From: Candidatus Sulfopaludibacter sp. SbA3
Lineage (GTDB): Bacteria; Acidobacteriota; Terriglobia; Bryobacterales; Bryobacteraceae
Length of the DNA stretch: 64,000 nucleotides
Reading direction: 5' to 3'
Assembly: GCA_945893365.1 (NCBI GenBank)
Contig: CAMDED010000014.1
Coordinates: 1-64,000 of the forward strand
The notes under the pieces were generated by a model. It did not search any database. It saw only the letters and a program-made list of their open reading frames with translations, and was not told the DNA's origin. The position numbers and the translations under genes are program-made. Shown one piece after another: positions 46,401 to 58,200 of this stretch. Every line of letters begins with the position of its first letter. Position 1 is the first letter of the stretch.

Positions 46401-49400
46401 CCACAGCGGGCGGCACGGCTCCCTATACGTTCACGTGGACGGGTACGCTGCCCACGGGCCTCACCTTGAGCACCGCCGGGGTTCTTAGCGGCAACCCGTC
46501 CGCGGTCGGGAGCTTTCCCTTCACCGCCCAGGTAACCGACAACGTGGGCGCGACGGCAACCAAGTCCTATACCCTTTCGCCGCTCGGCATCACGACGGCG
46601 ATGCTGCCCAATCCGGGTGTTGATGCGCCGTACTCGCAGACCTTGTTGGCAAGCGGCGGAACGGGCCCGTACACATGGTCCGTTCATAGCGGCGCGCCGC
46701 CGCCAAATGTGACTTTGAGCTCCGCCGGCGTACTGAGCGGAACGGCCCTCGCTACCGGAGCCGTGCTCTTCAAGGTGCAGGTGACCGATTCGCTCGGAGT
46801 CACGGCGACGAAGGAGTTCACGCTCTCGCCGCTCGCGATTGCAACCCCGGCACTGCCGAATCCCGGAGTTGGAGTCGTCTACTCGAAGCCTCTGACGCCA
46901 ATGGGCGGAACGCCGCCGTTCCAGTGGTTAATAGCCGAGGGCGCACCGCCACCCGGTTTGGAGTTGACTCCGGACGGCGTTCTGACCGGGGTGCCCCAAG
47001 TGCCGGTACCCGCGAGTTTCACTGCCAAAGTGATCGATGCGGTCGGCGGCATCGCCACCAAGCCATTCGCGCTTTCGCCGCTCGGAATTACGACATCGAA
47101 AATCTCGAACGGTCAGGTGGGTGTAGCCTATTCGCAGACGCTCGCTACGACCGGCGGTACAGGGCCTTCCTACTTGTTCGATGTCACCGGCGGCGCGCTG
47201 CCTACGGGAGTGACGCTCAGCCCGGCTGGCACTCTCAGCGGAATACCCGCATCTGCGACGTCCGCGACGTTCACGGTTAGAGTCACCGACTCGGATTCGG
47301 TCACAAGCCTGGCATCGTTCACGGTTACGCCGACGGCGGCTCTATCGATCACAACCGTTTCCCTGCCGAATCCCGGAGTCGGGACAGCCTACTCGCAGAC
47401 CCTGGCGGCTACGGATGGGACTCCTCCCTACACATGGTCCGTGACCGTGGGCGCGCCACCCGTAGGATTGACCCTCGGCGCGGACGGGGTCCTGAGCGGG
47501 ATTGCTACCTCCACCAGCCCCGCGAACTTCACGGTGATGGTGACCGACTCGGTCTCAGGCACGGCCACCCAGCCATTTACGCTTACTCCTATTGATCTGG
47601 CTCCGGCCGCGTTGCCGAATCCGGTGGTCGGAACGGCATACTTGCAAACCTTGACGCCTTCGGGCGGCACCCCGCCGTTTGTGTTCGGCGTGTCATCCGG
47701 CTTACCTACGGGCTTGATCTTGTCCCCGGCGGGCGTCCTGAGCGGCACTCCCCAGCCCCGCAACGGGGGAGCCAGCCTGCTTTACGGCGGTACCAAATCG
47801 GGACAGTTGCTAACCATCAATACAGCCACAGGCGTGGGAACGCTGGTTGGGCCGCCGCCGCTGGCAACCTCGACGGAAATTGTGTTCGATAGCTTCAGCG
47901 GCCGAGCCTGGTCGCAACAGGGCGATGGGTTTTTCACGATTCGGGAATTCGACATCGCAACCGCCGCCCTGATCGGGGGCCCGATTGAAGACGGCTATGA
48001 ATACACTGGTCTCGAGTACGTTGGCCCGACACTCTACGGGACCGAAGGTAACCCGTCTACCCTTCGAACTCTGAACCCCACCACTGGGATAAGCGCTCCA
48101 GTCGGCCCGACGGGGACCGGTCCAATCACCGGTCTCGCCTACGACAAGCAGGCGGACATCATGTATGGGATCGGCGGTGGACCCGGTCCGTCCAGTTTGT
48201 ACAAGATGAACCTCTCGACCGGGGCCGCGACCATCGTTGGAAATCCTCTTGCACAGGAATTCGGGAGCCTGGAGTTTGGCCCCGACGGGAACCTGTACGC
48301 GGGAACCAGTGGTTCCGAGGTACCCGCTTCGTTGTACCGGATCGATACCGCGACCGGATTCGCGACGCTGGTGGGAACTAATATCGGCTTCAACCAACTG
48401 ACCGGTCTGACCTTGGTTCCCGCATTCAGCGGGTACACCACTGAAGTGACGGTAACCGACGCGACTGGCGGCACGCGTAAGCGAACCTACACGATTAGCC
48501 CGCTCGCGATAGTCGCCGCCAGCCTTCCCCACGGAGCGGTGGGTACGGCCTACTCGCAGCCCGTTGGGGCCGCCGGCGGTTCGGGGATTTACACGTTCAG
48601 CGTTTCCTCGGGCGTACTGCCGGTGGGGCTTACGCTGAACGGCGCTACGGGCGTGATCAACGGGACCCCTACGTCGCCCGCCGCAGCAACCTTTACAATC
48701 GCGGTCTTCGACGGCGCGCTGACCGCGAGCAAGAGCTTTGAGGTCACGCCGCTCGGCATTGTGACAGCCACGCTTCCGGCGGGTACCGTTGGTACTCCCT
48801 ATTCGCAGAACATCGTAGCTACGGGCGGCGTCGCGCCCCGTGTTTACTCATTGTCTTCCGGGACGCTTCCGGTGGGCTTTACTCTGGGCCCCGCAACCGG
48901 CACGATCAGCGGCACGCCCACATCGAGCGTCACTTCGCCGTTCACCATTACGGTCATCGACGATAAAGGGCTTGCGGTCTCGCAAACCTATACGATTTCT
49001 TTCCTTTCCATCACCACGGTAACGCTCCCGAACGGAGCGGTGGGAGTTGCGTACTCGCAGACTTTAACGGCGGCGGGCGCACCGCCCTTCAACTGGACGA
49101 TCGCCACTGGCGGCCTGCCTGCCGGTTTGACGCTCAACTCGGGAACGGGAGCGATCGCGGGAACGCCAACTTCGCCCGCATCGAGCACATTTACGGTTCA
49201 GGTGACCGATGTGGGCAGTGGGACGGCAACCCGAAGCTTTACGGTGTTTCCGCTCGGCATCACCACCAATTCGATTGGAACCGCGAGCGTGGGAACGGCG
49301 TACACCGCTAACCTCGCCGCGGCGGGCGGCCTCCCCCCGTATACGTACTTGATCGCTTCCGGAACTTTGCCCACGGGGTTGTCTCTCTCGGCGGCTGGCG

Positions 49401-52400
49401 TGATTTCAGGAACGCCATCGGTCGCCGGACCTGTTACGTTCACGGTCCAGGCGACGGATGCGGCAAGCGGCGTTTCGGCGAAGTCCTTCTTTCTTTCACC
49501 GCTTGGGATCGCGACGTCGTTTCTAGCGAACGGGCAGGTGGCCGTGGCGTATTCGCAGGCGATTGGGGCAGTGGGCGGGGCCGGACCCTATACGCTTGTG
49601 GTCACGGGCGGAGCGCTCCCGGCTGGATTGACGTTGAGCGCGGCGGGCGTGATCAGCGGTACGCCGACATCGACGGCGGCGGCGACCTTCACGGTAACTG
49701 TCACCGACACGGCTTCGGTGACCAACGCGAAATCGTTTACGATCACGCCGGTGGCGGCCCTCGAGATTGCAACCGCCACGCTGCCGAATCCAAGCGTGGG
49801 CGTAGCGTATAACCAGACCTTGCAGACGACGGGCGGGACGGCTCCGTATGCGTTCACATCGTCCGGCACACTGCCCACGGGCCTCGCACTAAGTACTGCC
49901 GGCGTTCTTAGCGGCACGCCGTCCGCGACCGGGAGCTTCACCTTCTCCGCCCAGGTAACCGACAACGGGGGCGGGATCACGACCAAATCCTACACCCTTT
50001 CGCCGCTGAGCGTCACGACGGCGTCCCTGCCGGCGGGTACCGTTATCGTGCCGTACTCGCAGACCCTGGCCGCGACGGGCGGTACCGCTCCCTATACGTG
50101 GACCGGTACGCAATTACCCGGCGGATTGACGCTTTCGAGTGACGGTGTGTTGAGCGGGACTCCGGCCGGCGATGCGACTTTCGGCAGCACCATCGAGGTT
50201 ACCGACGCCGCCGGGGTGAAGGCTTCGCGGACCCTCTCAATCCTGATCCGGGCACAACTGCTCATCGCCACGACCTCGCCGCTTCCCAGCGCCACGGTGG
50301 GTAGCGCCTATTCGCAGACGCTCACTGCGACCGGCGCGCTGCAGCCCTATACCTGGTCGGCTTCGGCGACGGGCGGCTTCTCGGTAACGGCCGCCGGCGC
50401 GGTGACGGGGACGCCGTCATCGGCCGGCGCCTTCACCCTCAACGTGACGGTTACCGACAGTACCGGGGTCACCGCGACGAAGGCGCTGGGGATCGCGGCG
50501 AATCCGCCGCCGCTTGTGATCGGCACCACTTCCCCGCTCGCCTCGGCGACCGTTGGGACGGTGTATTCCCAAAGCTTCCAGGCGGCCGGCGGCACGCCGC
50601 CCTACTCCTGGACGTCGCTCACCGTGCCGGCGGGCCTTACGCTTTCAAGCGGTGGCTCGCTCTCGGGCACGCCGGCTCTTTCCGGCGCCGTCACGATGAA
50701 TGTAACCGTGACCGATAGCGCGAACGTCTCGGCCTCCGGATCCTTCAGTATCACAGTCAATCCCGCCGCGCTTGAAATCGCTACCGCTTCGCCGCTCGCG
50801 GAAGGCACAATCGGGAGCTCGTACTCGCAGGCTTTCGCCGCTAACGGCGGGCGCGGCGGCAACGTCTGGTCGGTCAGCGCCGGCGCGCTTCCGGGCGGGC
50901 TCACGCTGAGCCCCGCGGGAACGCTTGCAGGCAGCCCCACGGCGTCGGGAACCTTCACCTTTACCGTGCAGGTGGCCGACAGCGGCGGTACTACCGCCTC
51001 GAAGCAATTCCAAGTGAAGATCAACGCGCTCCAGTTGGTGATCACGAGCACGTCACCGCTCGTGGTGGCCACCGTCGGCACGGCCTACTCGCAGACACTG
51101 ACGGCGACCGGCGGGACCGCGCCGCTTTCGTGGTCGGCAACGGGGCTGCCCGCGGGATTGACCCTGTCGGCTGGCGGAGCGCTTTCCGGGACGCCTACCG
51201 CGGCCGGTCTTGCCAACATCAACGTAACCGTCACCGACAGCGCGGGCGTTTCGGCCGGCAAGCCGCTCGCGTTGACCGTTAACCCCGCTCCCATATCGAT
51301 TACGACGGCTTCGCCCTTACCCGCCGGAACCGCGGGGGCCGTCTACAGCGCAGGCTTTGCCGCCACCGGCGGCGCGCCCCCATACAACTGGTCCGTGATC
51401 TCGGGATCGCTCCCCGTGGGGCTATCTATAAGTATCTCGGGCGGCCTGAGCGGCACGCCCCAGACGGCCGGACCGTTCCAGTTCAACCTTCAGGTTGCCG
51501 ATTCGAGCGGCGGCACGGCTACCAAGCCGTTCACTCTCGCAATCAACCCCGCGCCGGTCTCCATCACGACGCAGTCGCCGATATCGAGCGCCGTGGCCGG
51601 TACGCCCTATTCGCAGACGTTCGGCGCCACTGGCGGCACGCCGGGATATACGTGGGCGCTCACCGCCGGCTCTCTGCCCGCGGGCGTTACGCTTTCCCCG
51701 GCGGGCGTAATTAGCGGAACGCCAACGGTCGCCGGTTCGTTCACGTTTACGCTTTCGGCGACCGACACTCAAAGCGCGACCGCAACCAGGCAGTTTACTT
51801 TCCCCGTCAGCGGCGCGCCGCTGTTGATCGCGACTGCCACGCTTCCGGCCGGAACCGCTGGCTCTCCGTATTCGCAGACCATGGCCGCGACGGGCGGCTC
51901 CGCTCCGTACAAGTGGAGTGTCGCGGGCGGTTCGCTGCCTGCTGGAATCACCCTGAGCGAGGGCGGCGATCTGGCCGGAATACCCACCGCGGCAGGCGCC
52001 TTTGCCATTACGATCCGTGTAACGGATAGCGCGCTGGTTGTTACGAACCAGCAGTTCACGATCACCGTCGCGAGCCCGGCACTGTTAAACACGACGCCCT
52101 CGCCGCTTCCCGACGCGGGCCAGAATAAGGCCTACCTCTATACTCTCCGCGCCTCGGGCGGAACCGCTCCCTTCACCTGGGCCCTCACGAACGGCGCATT
52201 GCCAGCCGGGCTTGCGCTCAACGGCGCCACGGGTGATATCAGTGGTACGCCGACTGCCGTAGGGACCTTTACGTTCACCGCACAGGTCACCGATGCCGCT
52301 CAGGCCACGGCGGGCAAGTCTATCGAGTTGAGAGTGATCGCCGAGGCAGCCAACGAGCTGCTCGTATCGGAGTCGGGACTCAGTTTCACGGTGGTGGCCG

Positions 52401-54688
52401 GTGGACCCGCGCCGCCGGCGCAGGCGATCTCAGTCATCGCCGGCGGAACGGCGCCTCTGCCGTTCCAGGTAACCGTGGAAGGCCCTTCCTTCATTACCGT
52501 GACTCCCGCCGCCGGAACGACTCCGGGCCGCGCGCAGGTTGTCTTATCCTCGACTGCGCAACCGCCTGGGACCGTTACGGCGAGGCTGCTGGTGTCCTCT
52601 TCTCAGGGAACGCGCCAGATCGCAGTGCCGGTCACGATCACGATCGCGGCCGCTCCAGCCAAACTCGAGTTCAGCCCCGAATTCCTGCGCTTCGACTCCT
52701 CTAACGCTCAGGGACTGGCAGCGGCCCTGTCTCTTCGCAACGTGGGCGGCGGAACGCTTCCCTTTACTTTGCAAACGACCGTGCCATGGTTGAGCGCCCA
52801 GCCCGGAAGCGGGTCGATAACCGCGAGCGCCGCAACTTCCATTCTGGTGTCCGCAAATCCCGCCCTGGCCCAGCCAGGAACGAATTCCGGCGCGATCCAG
52901 ATCCTGACTGGTACAACTACGGTGTCGGTTCCGGTCACGCTGATCGTCTCCCGGACGCCTTCGCTGGGTCTTTCGCCCTCGGGGATACGGTTCACGGCGC
53001 GCCAAGGGAGCGGCGTGTCGGGCGGCCCGCAGAGCTTCCAAATAGTCAATCAGGGAGGCGACACCGCCCTCAGCTTCACGGCCGATCAGGTCGGCGGCGA
53101 CGAATGGCTTTCGCTCAGCCCCAGGAGCGGCTCCACCGGTCCCGGAGCCCCGGGGACCGTCACGCTGACGGCTACGCCGGGCGCCCTGACTCCGGGGAGC
53201 TACTATTCCCTGATCCGGATATCGGCGGCCGGCGTATCCAATTCCCCGCAGAATTTCGTCGCAGTCCTCGAGATTCAAGAGGCCTCCACGCCGCCGGTGC
53301 CGAACCCCTCACCGGCCGGCGCGGTTTTCGTGAGCCTTCTCGACGGCGCTCAGGCGCTTCCGCAGACGGCGCAGGTGTTCACGAGCAGCGCGACGCCGAT
53401 CCCGTTCCAGGCGTCCGCAACCACGAGCGACGGACGAAACTGGCTCGCCGTGAGCCCGGCGGGCGGGACGACTTCGTCCGCGAATACGGCGGCAATCACG
53501 CTATCGGTGAACGCGGCGGGCCTGACGCAAGGCGTCTATACCGGCGGCGTGAATCTCTCGTTGAATACCACGGAAGTCCGCACCATCAACGTTTCGCTCA
53601 TCGTGGCGCCGGCGCCCGCGGCGGCCGGTTCCGCGGCTGCTTCCACCGCGGCTCGCAGATTCGCCGGCGGCTGCACGGCGTCGAAGCTCGTGGCCACGCA
53701 CACCGGACTTACCGGAAACTTCTCCGCCGCCGCCGGATGGCCCACGCCGCTTGTGGTTAAGCTCGCCGACGATTGCGGCAACTTAGTCGCCAACGGCCAG
53801 GTGATCGCCACCTTCTCGAACGGCGATCCGCCGCAGGCGATGTCGCTCCTCGACTCGAAGGCCGCGCTTTACTCCGCCACCTGGACGCCGAGCAAGCTTT
53901 CCTCGCAGATGTCGGTCGCCGCGCGATTCAGCGCTCCCGGCTTCACTCCCTCGGCGGCCGATTTGAGCGGCTCCGTTCGCGCCAACAAGGTCCCCCTGCT
54001 CGCCCGAAACGGGACGCTGCACAACACCAATCCGAAAACCGGCGCGGCGCTCGCTCCAGGCACTGTCGTACAGATATTCGGAAGCGACCTGGCTGCGTTG
54101 ACCACCATCCCGGCGTTGCCTCTGCCGACAGAGGTGAATGGAACGATCGTCGTTATCGGAGGTATCGAAGCTCCGCTGTTCTTCGTGAGCGCCGGACAGA
54201 TCAACGCGCAGATCCCGACCGAGCTCGTGCCCGGCCGTGAATATCAGATCGTCGTGAACGCGAACGGCGCGCTAACCTCTCCCGACACGATCGTTCTAAG
54301 CCCGGTGCAGCCCGGCGTTGTGGGCTTCGCCGACGGCCGCATCATTGCACAGCATTCCGACTTCTCCCTTATCACGGCGGCGAATCCGGCGCGGCCCGGC
54401 GAGCCGGTCGTCATGTACCTTTTGGGCATGGGATTGACGGACATTCCGGTTGCGACCGGCGCGCTCGCTCCCTCGAGCCCCTTGGCAAGGTTACAGGTTG
54501 AACCTGAAGTCACGGTGGACGGCGAGGCGGTCGAAATATTCTTCGCCGGCCTGACGCCGGGCGGTGTGGGCCTCTACCAGATCAATTTCCGCATCCCGCG
54601 AGACGCTCGTACCGGCGACCTGAATGTCATTGTGAAGCAAGGCGACGTGGTGAGCAACGCCGCAAGCGTTCCGGTGAAGCCGGAGTAG
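40417..54688 (+). CDS. Giant secreted Ig-repeat (He_PIG) surface protein, frame broken at a C8 tract
   Basis: The gene would encode about 4,756 residues if the single frame were restored. ATG 40417 has AAGGGA 7 nt upstream and a signal peptide (ending near HAAANG). Residues about 30-500 are an N-terminal domain I do not recognise. Then about 36 He_PIG/putative-Ig modules follow (each with LP.G.VG..Y.Q.L.A.GG..PY.., G.LP.GL.L...GV.SGTP, VTVTD). Two carry an inserted module of about 210 residues containing GGTKSGQLLTIN, GRAWSQQ and GLAYDKQA (propeller-like). Near the end are BACON-like repeats, an invasin-like Ig and a Solibacter-type C-terminal domain (GTVVQIFGSDLA, QINAQIP, GLTDIPVATG). Frame 1 is lost after a run of eight Cs at 43778-43785; one C fewer restores the reading seen in the second copy of the module. 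Probably an adhesin or surface-layer protein. Confidence 0.8.
43778..43785 (+). other. C8 homopolymer causing the reading-frame break
   Basis: Eight consecutive C at 43778-43785 between ATTCAGGGTGGGT and GGCCAGCCTG. With seven C the frame would read GGSPPASLYTINLSTGAA, aligned with GGGPGPSSLYKMNLSTGAA in the second copy (48172-48228). Confidence 0.9.
45093..46586 (+). repeat. Tandem repeat, 498-bp unit, three copies
   Basis: Equivalent GGATCACGAC starts are at 45093, 45591 and 46089, exactly 498 bp apart. Each unit encodes two Ig modules (166 residues; GITTATLANGQVGV...LEIATA...NPGVGV). The copies differ by only a few bases, which implies recent expansion or gene conversion. Confidence 0.9.
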
Positions 54689-55248
54689 GGGGGACCCGTG
54701 AGCGAATCGATGCCGCCATGTGGGACAGGCCTGCTTACGCGTCAAAGGCCTCGTCGGAGGCCCTAAAGCCCTTCCAACAACGCATCCGATGATTTCCGAC
54801 GGCCCCACGAAGCGTCCATCCGGCATTTGTGCGTTGATTTCACGCGTTCCAGGTCCGTGCGCGGTTGCCATGCCGTCATGCGCGGTTCGCGGCACGGGCC
54901 GCGGTTGAACGCCACGGTTCGAAAGCGCCGGTCCGCGGCCTTCACCCTTTAACGGCCGAACCGCGTACGAAGCCCGAAGCCGGCGGCGAGGGAGGAAGGA
55001 GTAGTCAGGGTCGAGAGCCGCAAAAAGCGAAGATCGGGCCAAGCCTGCATTGCCGCCTTCGGTTTTTCATGAAGTTTCGCGGGCCGGAGGCCCGCGCCAA
55101 CAGGGTCGGCGATTGGAGACCGCAAGCCCGAAACCCGAATCCGGCAATGAGCGCGGATCGCCGAGCCCGCGATGGAACCGGATTGCGCGCCGTCAACTCG
55201 TGGTTCGCCCTGAAGCTCAACCGAATGCGATCACTTCCGGCGGCGCCG
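54689..55248. other. Intergenic region without a recognised gene
   Basis: About 560 bp between the giant gene and the kinase gene, which are convergent. It holds two strong hairpins: GGCCTCGTCGGAGGCC (54747-54762) and GCGGGCC-GGA-GGCCCGC (55079-55095). Neither is followed by a clear T run, so I do not call intrinsic terminators. Open frames here are not protein-like. Confidence 0.6.
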
Positions 55249-58200
55249 TTACGCCAGGCTTTTAGCAGCCAGCCAACGTTCAATTGCAGCCTTAAACGTC
55301 GCGGGTTTGACGGGCTTGCTTATATAGTCGTCCATTCCAGCTGCGATGCACCGCTCGCGATCGCCCTCCATTGCGTTAGCCGTCATCGCGACGATCGGAA
55401 TCTCGCGACCGTAGCGGCGCCGGATCTCGGCAGTCGCTTCGAAGCCATCCAGCTCGGGCATCTGGCAGTCCATGAACACAAGGTCGTATTCCCCGCGCTC
55501 CAGCATATCGATCGCCTCCCGGCCGTTGTTGGCAAGTTCCACCTCGCAGCCAAGCCTTTCGAGCATCTTCAAGGCAACCTTTTGGTTAACCAAGTTGTCC
55601 TCCGCCACCAGAACACGCGCCTGGCGCAGGCCCTTTGTGGGCGCGGCTGCGGAAGCATTCGAGGCCGCCGCGGGCCGATCTTGCGCCGGCGCCTCTGTGT
55701 TGGCCGTGCCCCCAAAGCCGGCCCAAACGGCGCCGAGAGTGTCCAGTAGCTGCGACTGACGGGCCGGCTTCACGAGCGATACCGCAAACCCGGCTGCGAT
55801 GAGTTGTCCCTTTGTCGCCCATCGCGAGGACGAACTGAGCAGAATAAGCCCAATCGTGCCGCGAAGGGATGGATCGGACTGGATGGCCAAGCCAAGGGCC
55901 TCGCCGTCCATTGCAGGCATCTGGTGATCGATGATGCCGATACGGAATGGAACGCCCGCGAGCCGGGCTTCCCGTAGTTCCCGAAGCGCATCCGGCCCGG
56001 AGGGGACGCACCGCGGTTCGAGTTTCCAGCGGCGCAGCTGCTCCTCGATCACTCTCCGGCTGACGGCGTTGTCGTCCACAACCAGCACTCGCACACCGGA
56101 GATATTCTCGGGAGCGGGGCTCGCCGGAGCCGCCGGCTCAACCGGCAAACGAATCTCAACCCAGAACGTCGACCCTCGACCCAGGACACTCGTCAGGCCG
56201 ATCGTGCCTCCCATCAGCTCCACCAGTTTCTTGCTGATGGCCAATCCGAGTCCGGTTCCGCCGTACCTTCGGGTTGTGGAAGCGTCCGCCTGCGTAAACT
56301 TCTCAAAGACGAGGTCGGTTTTGTCGGGTGGAATACCGATACCCGTATCTTGTACGGAGATTCGGATCAGGGCGTCTTTCTGGTTCTTTTCGAGGCACTC
56401 GACTTCAATCAGCACATGACCCGCGTCGGTGAACTTCAGGGCGTTGCCGGCAAGATTGATGACTACTTGACGGATCCGTCCCGCGTCTCCCTGGAACTCC
56501 AGGGGCGCTTCCGGATCGTAACGCAGAATCAGGTCCAATTCTTTCTCGTTCGCGCGGACCGCCAGCATGTCCGTCACTTCCTCGGCGAGCACGCGCAGAC
56601 TAAACGGGACACTCTCGACGGTCAGCTTGCCGACTTCGATCTTCGAAAAATCCAGAATGTCGTTGAGGATCGCGAGCAGAGCCTCGGCGGAGTGGCTGAT
56701 GGTCTCCGCCGTCTCTTGCTGCGCCGGCGTGAGGCCGCTTTCGAGCAGCAGACAGGTCATCCCCAGCACGCCGTTCATCGGTGTCCGAATCTCGTGGCTC
56801 ATGTTCGCCAGAAATTCGCTCTTGAGCCTGCCGGCTTGCTCCGATTCTTCGAGAAGACGCTCGATCTCGCGGTTTTGCTCTTCCACCCTTGCTTTTTCGC
56901 GTTCCGTGCGCGCTCGTTCCTCGGCAAACTCCCGCGTCCGCGCCAGGACCGCGGCCTCAAGCGTCTCCCTTTGGCGCAAATGCCGCATCGAATATGCCCG
57001 CCATATACTCCAGGCCGCGCCCGCCAGGAAGGTGAAGGACGCCAGGATGAACCACCAGGTCCGCCACCATGGCGGCAGGATCCGGAACGATACCTCCACG
57101 GGAGCGGTACTCCAGACGCCGGCGGCGCTGCGCGCCAGCGCCTGAAACTTGTAGTAGCCGGGTGCGAGACCCGGGTACCGAATCTCGCGGAGGTCGGTTT
57201 CCGTCCAGCCGCTTTCAAGCCCCTCCAGTCTGTACGAAAAACGCACATCCAGCTCGTTCAGAAAGGTCAGCGCCGCTATCCCGAAGGTGGCCGCATGATC
57301 CCGGAACGGAACTTCGACGGGCCGCGCCGCATCCGCGGGAGTCCCGCCGAATCTTACGGCAGTCAATATGATCGTGGGTGGAACAGCCGGTGCGTCCCGG
57401 TTCGGTACGAAACGCGAAAGACCTCGGCCCGTGCCGATCCAGACGCTGCCGTCGGCGTCGGCAAAGAAGGCGTTGCCGTTGCAGGAGTCCCAAACCAGCC
57501 CATCGGAATGTCCATAGTGACGCCACCTGGAGCCCTCCAGAACGTCCACGCCCCGATCCGTTCCCACCCAGAGCCAGCCGCGGGCGTCATACGTCAGGAA
57601 CAGGATCTTATCGGAGTGCAAGCCGTTCCCCGAAGTGAAGTGCCGCGCCTCCACTTTGTCTCCCCGGATCACCAGACGCGATGCGCCGAGAGCCTCGGTG
57701 TATCCTATCCAAATCGCGCCGTCCGGAGCCGGCGTAAGATACGATATCGCGTCGGTCTTCAGTCCGTCGCGGCTGGTAAACAAGGTCCATTTCCCATTCT
57801 CCAGTCTTGCCAGACCCTGACTCGAGGCCACCCAATACCGGCCAGCCTCATCGAAATGACTGCGCAGGAAGCCGGCGCGGGCTTCCCCGAATGGGGCCAA
57901 CTTCTCAAAACGCATGGTTGTTCCCCGCGGAGTGCCGCGAAACAGGCCGTTGTCGGTAGCCGCCCAGAGCCTGCCTTCCTTATCGAATTGCAAGCTCATG
58001 ATGCGGTCGCTGGTTAACCCCGCTTCAGCCCCGTAGGAGCGGATCGCATCGGAATCCGGGTCGAATCGAGTCACGCCGCCCGGGTAGCCCCCGGTCCACA
58101 TGGCTCCGTCGGGGCCTTCCATCATGCCGCGGACCGCGTTACCCTTGAGGCCCTCCCTCGAGGTCCAGATCTTCCACCCCGACTCGCCCGGGCGCATCCG

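Larger units (their letters stand above)
42915..49505 (+). repeat. Segmental duplication of about 2.2 kb inside the giant gene
   Basis: The block 42915-45095 is repeated at about 47335-49505, offset about 4.41 kb. Both copies have one Ig module, an Ig module with the inserted propeller-like domain, and four further Ig modules in the same order. Similarity is clear but diverged. The copy boundaries are approximate. Confidence 0.75.

Noticed and set aside
45093-46586. CRISPR-like array
   Set aside because: The repeats are 498 bp, contiguous and coding; there are no spacers.
44785-48532. Long minus-strand frames inside the giant gene
   Set aside because: They are mirror images of the repeated Ig modules, arising from the periodic GC-rich sequence; no start sites or families are evident.
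54747-55095. Intrinsic terminators after the giant gene
   Set aside because: Two perfect hairpins exist but neither is followed by a T-rich run.
54865-55749. Plus-strand frame of 294 residues across the kinase 3' end
   Set aside because: Two thirds of it is antisense to the second receiver domain, and the rest has no family features.
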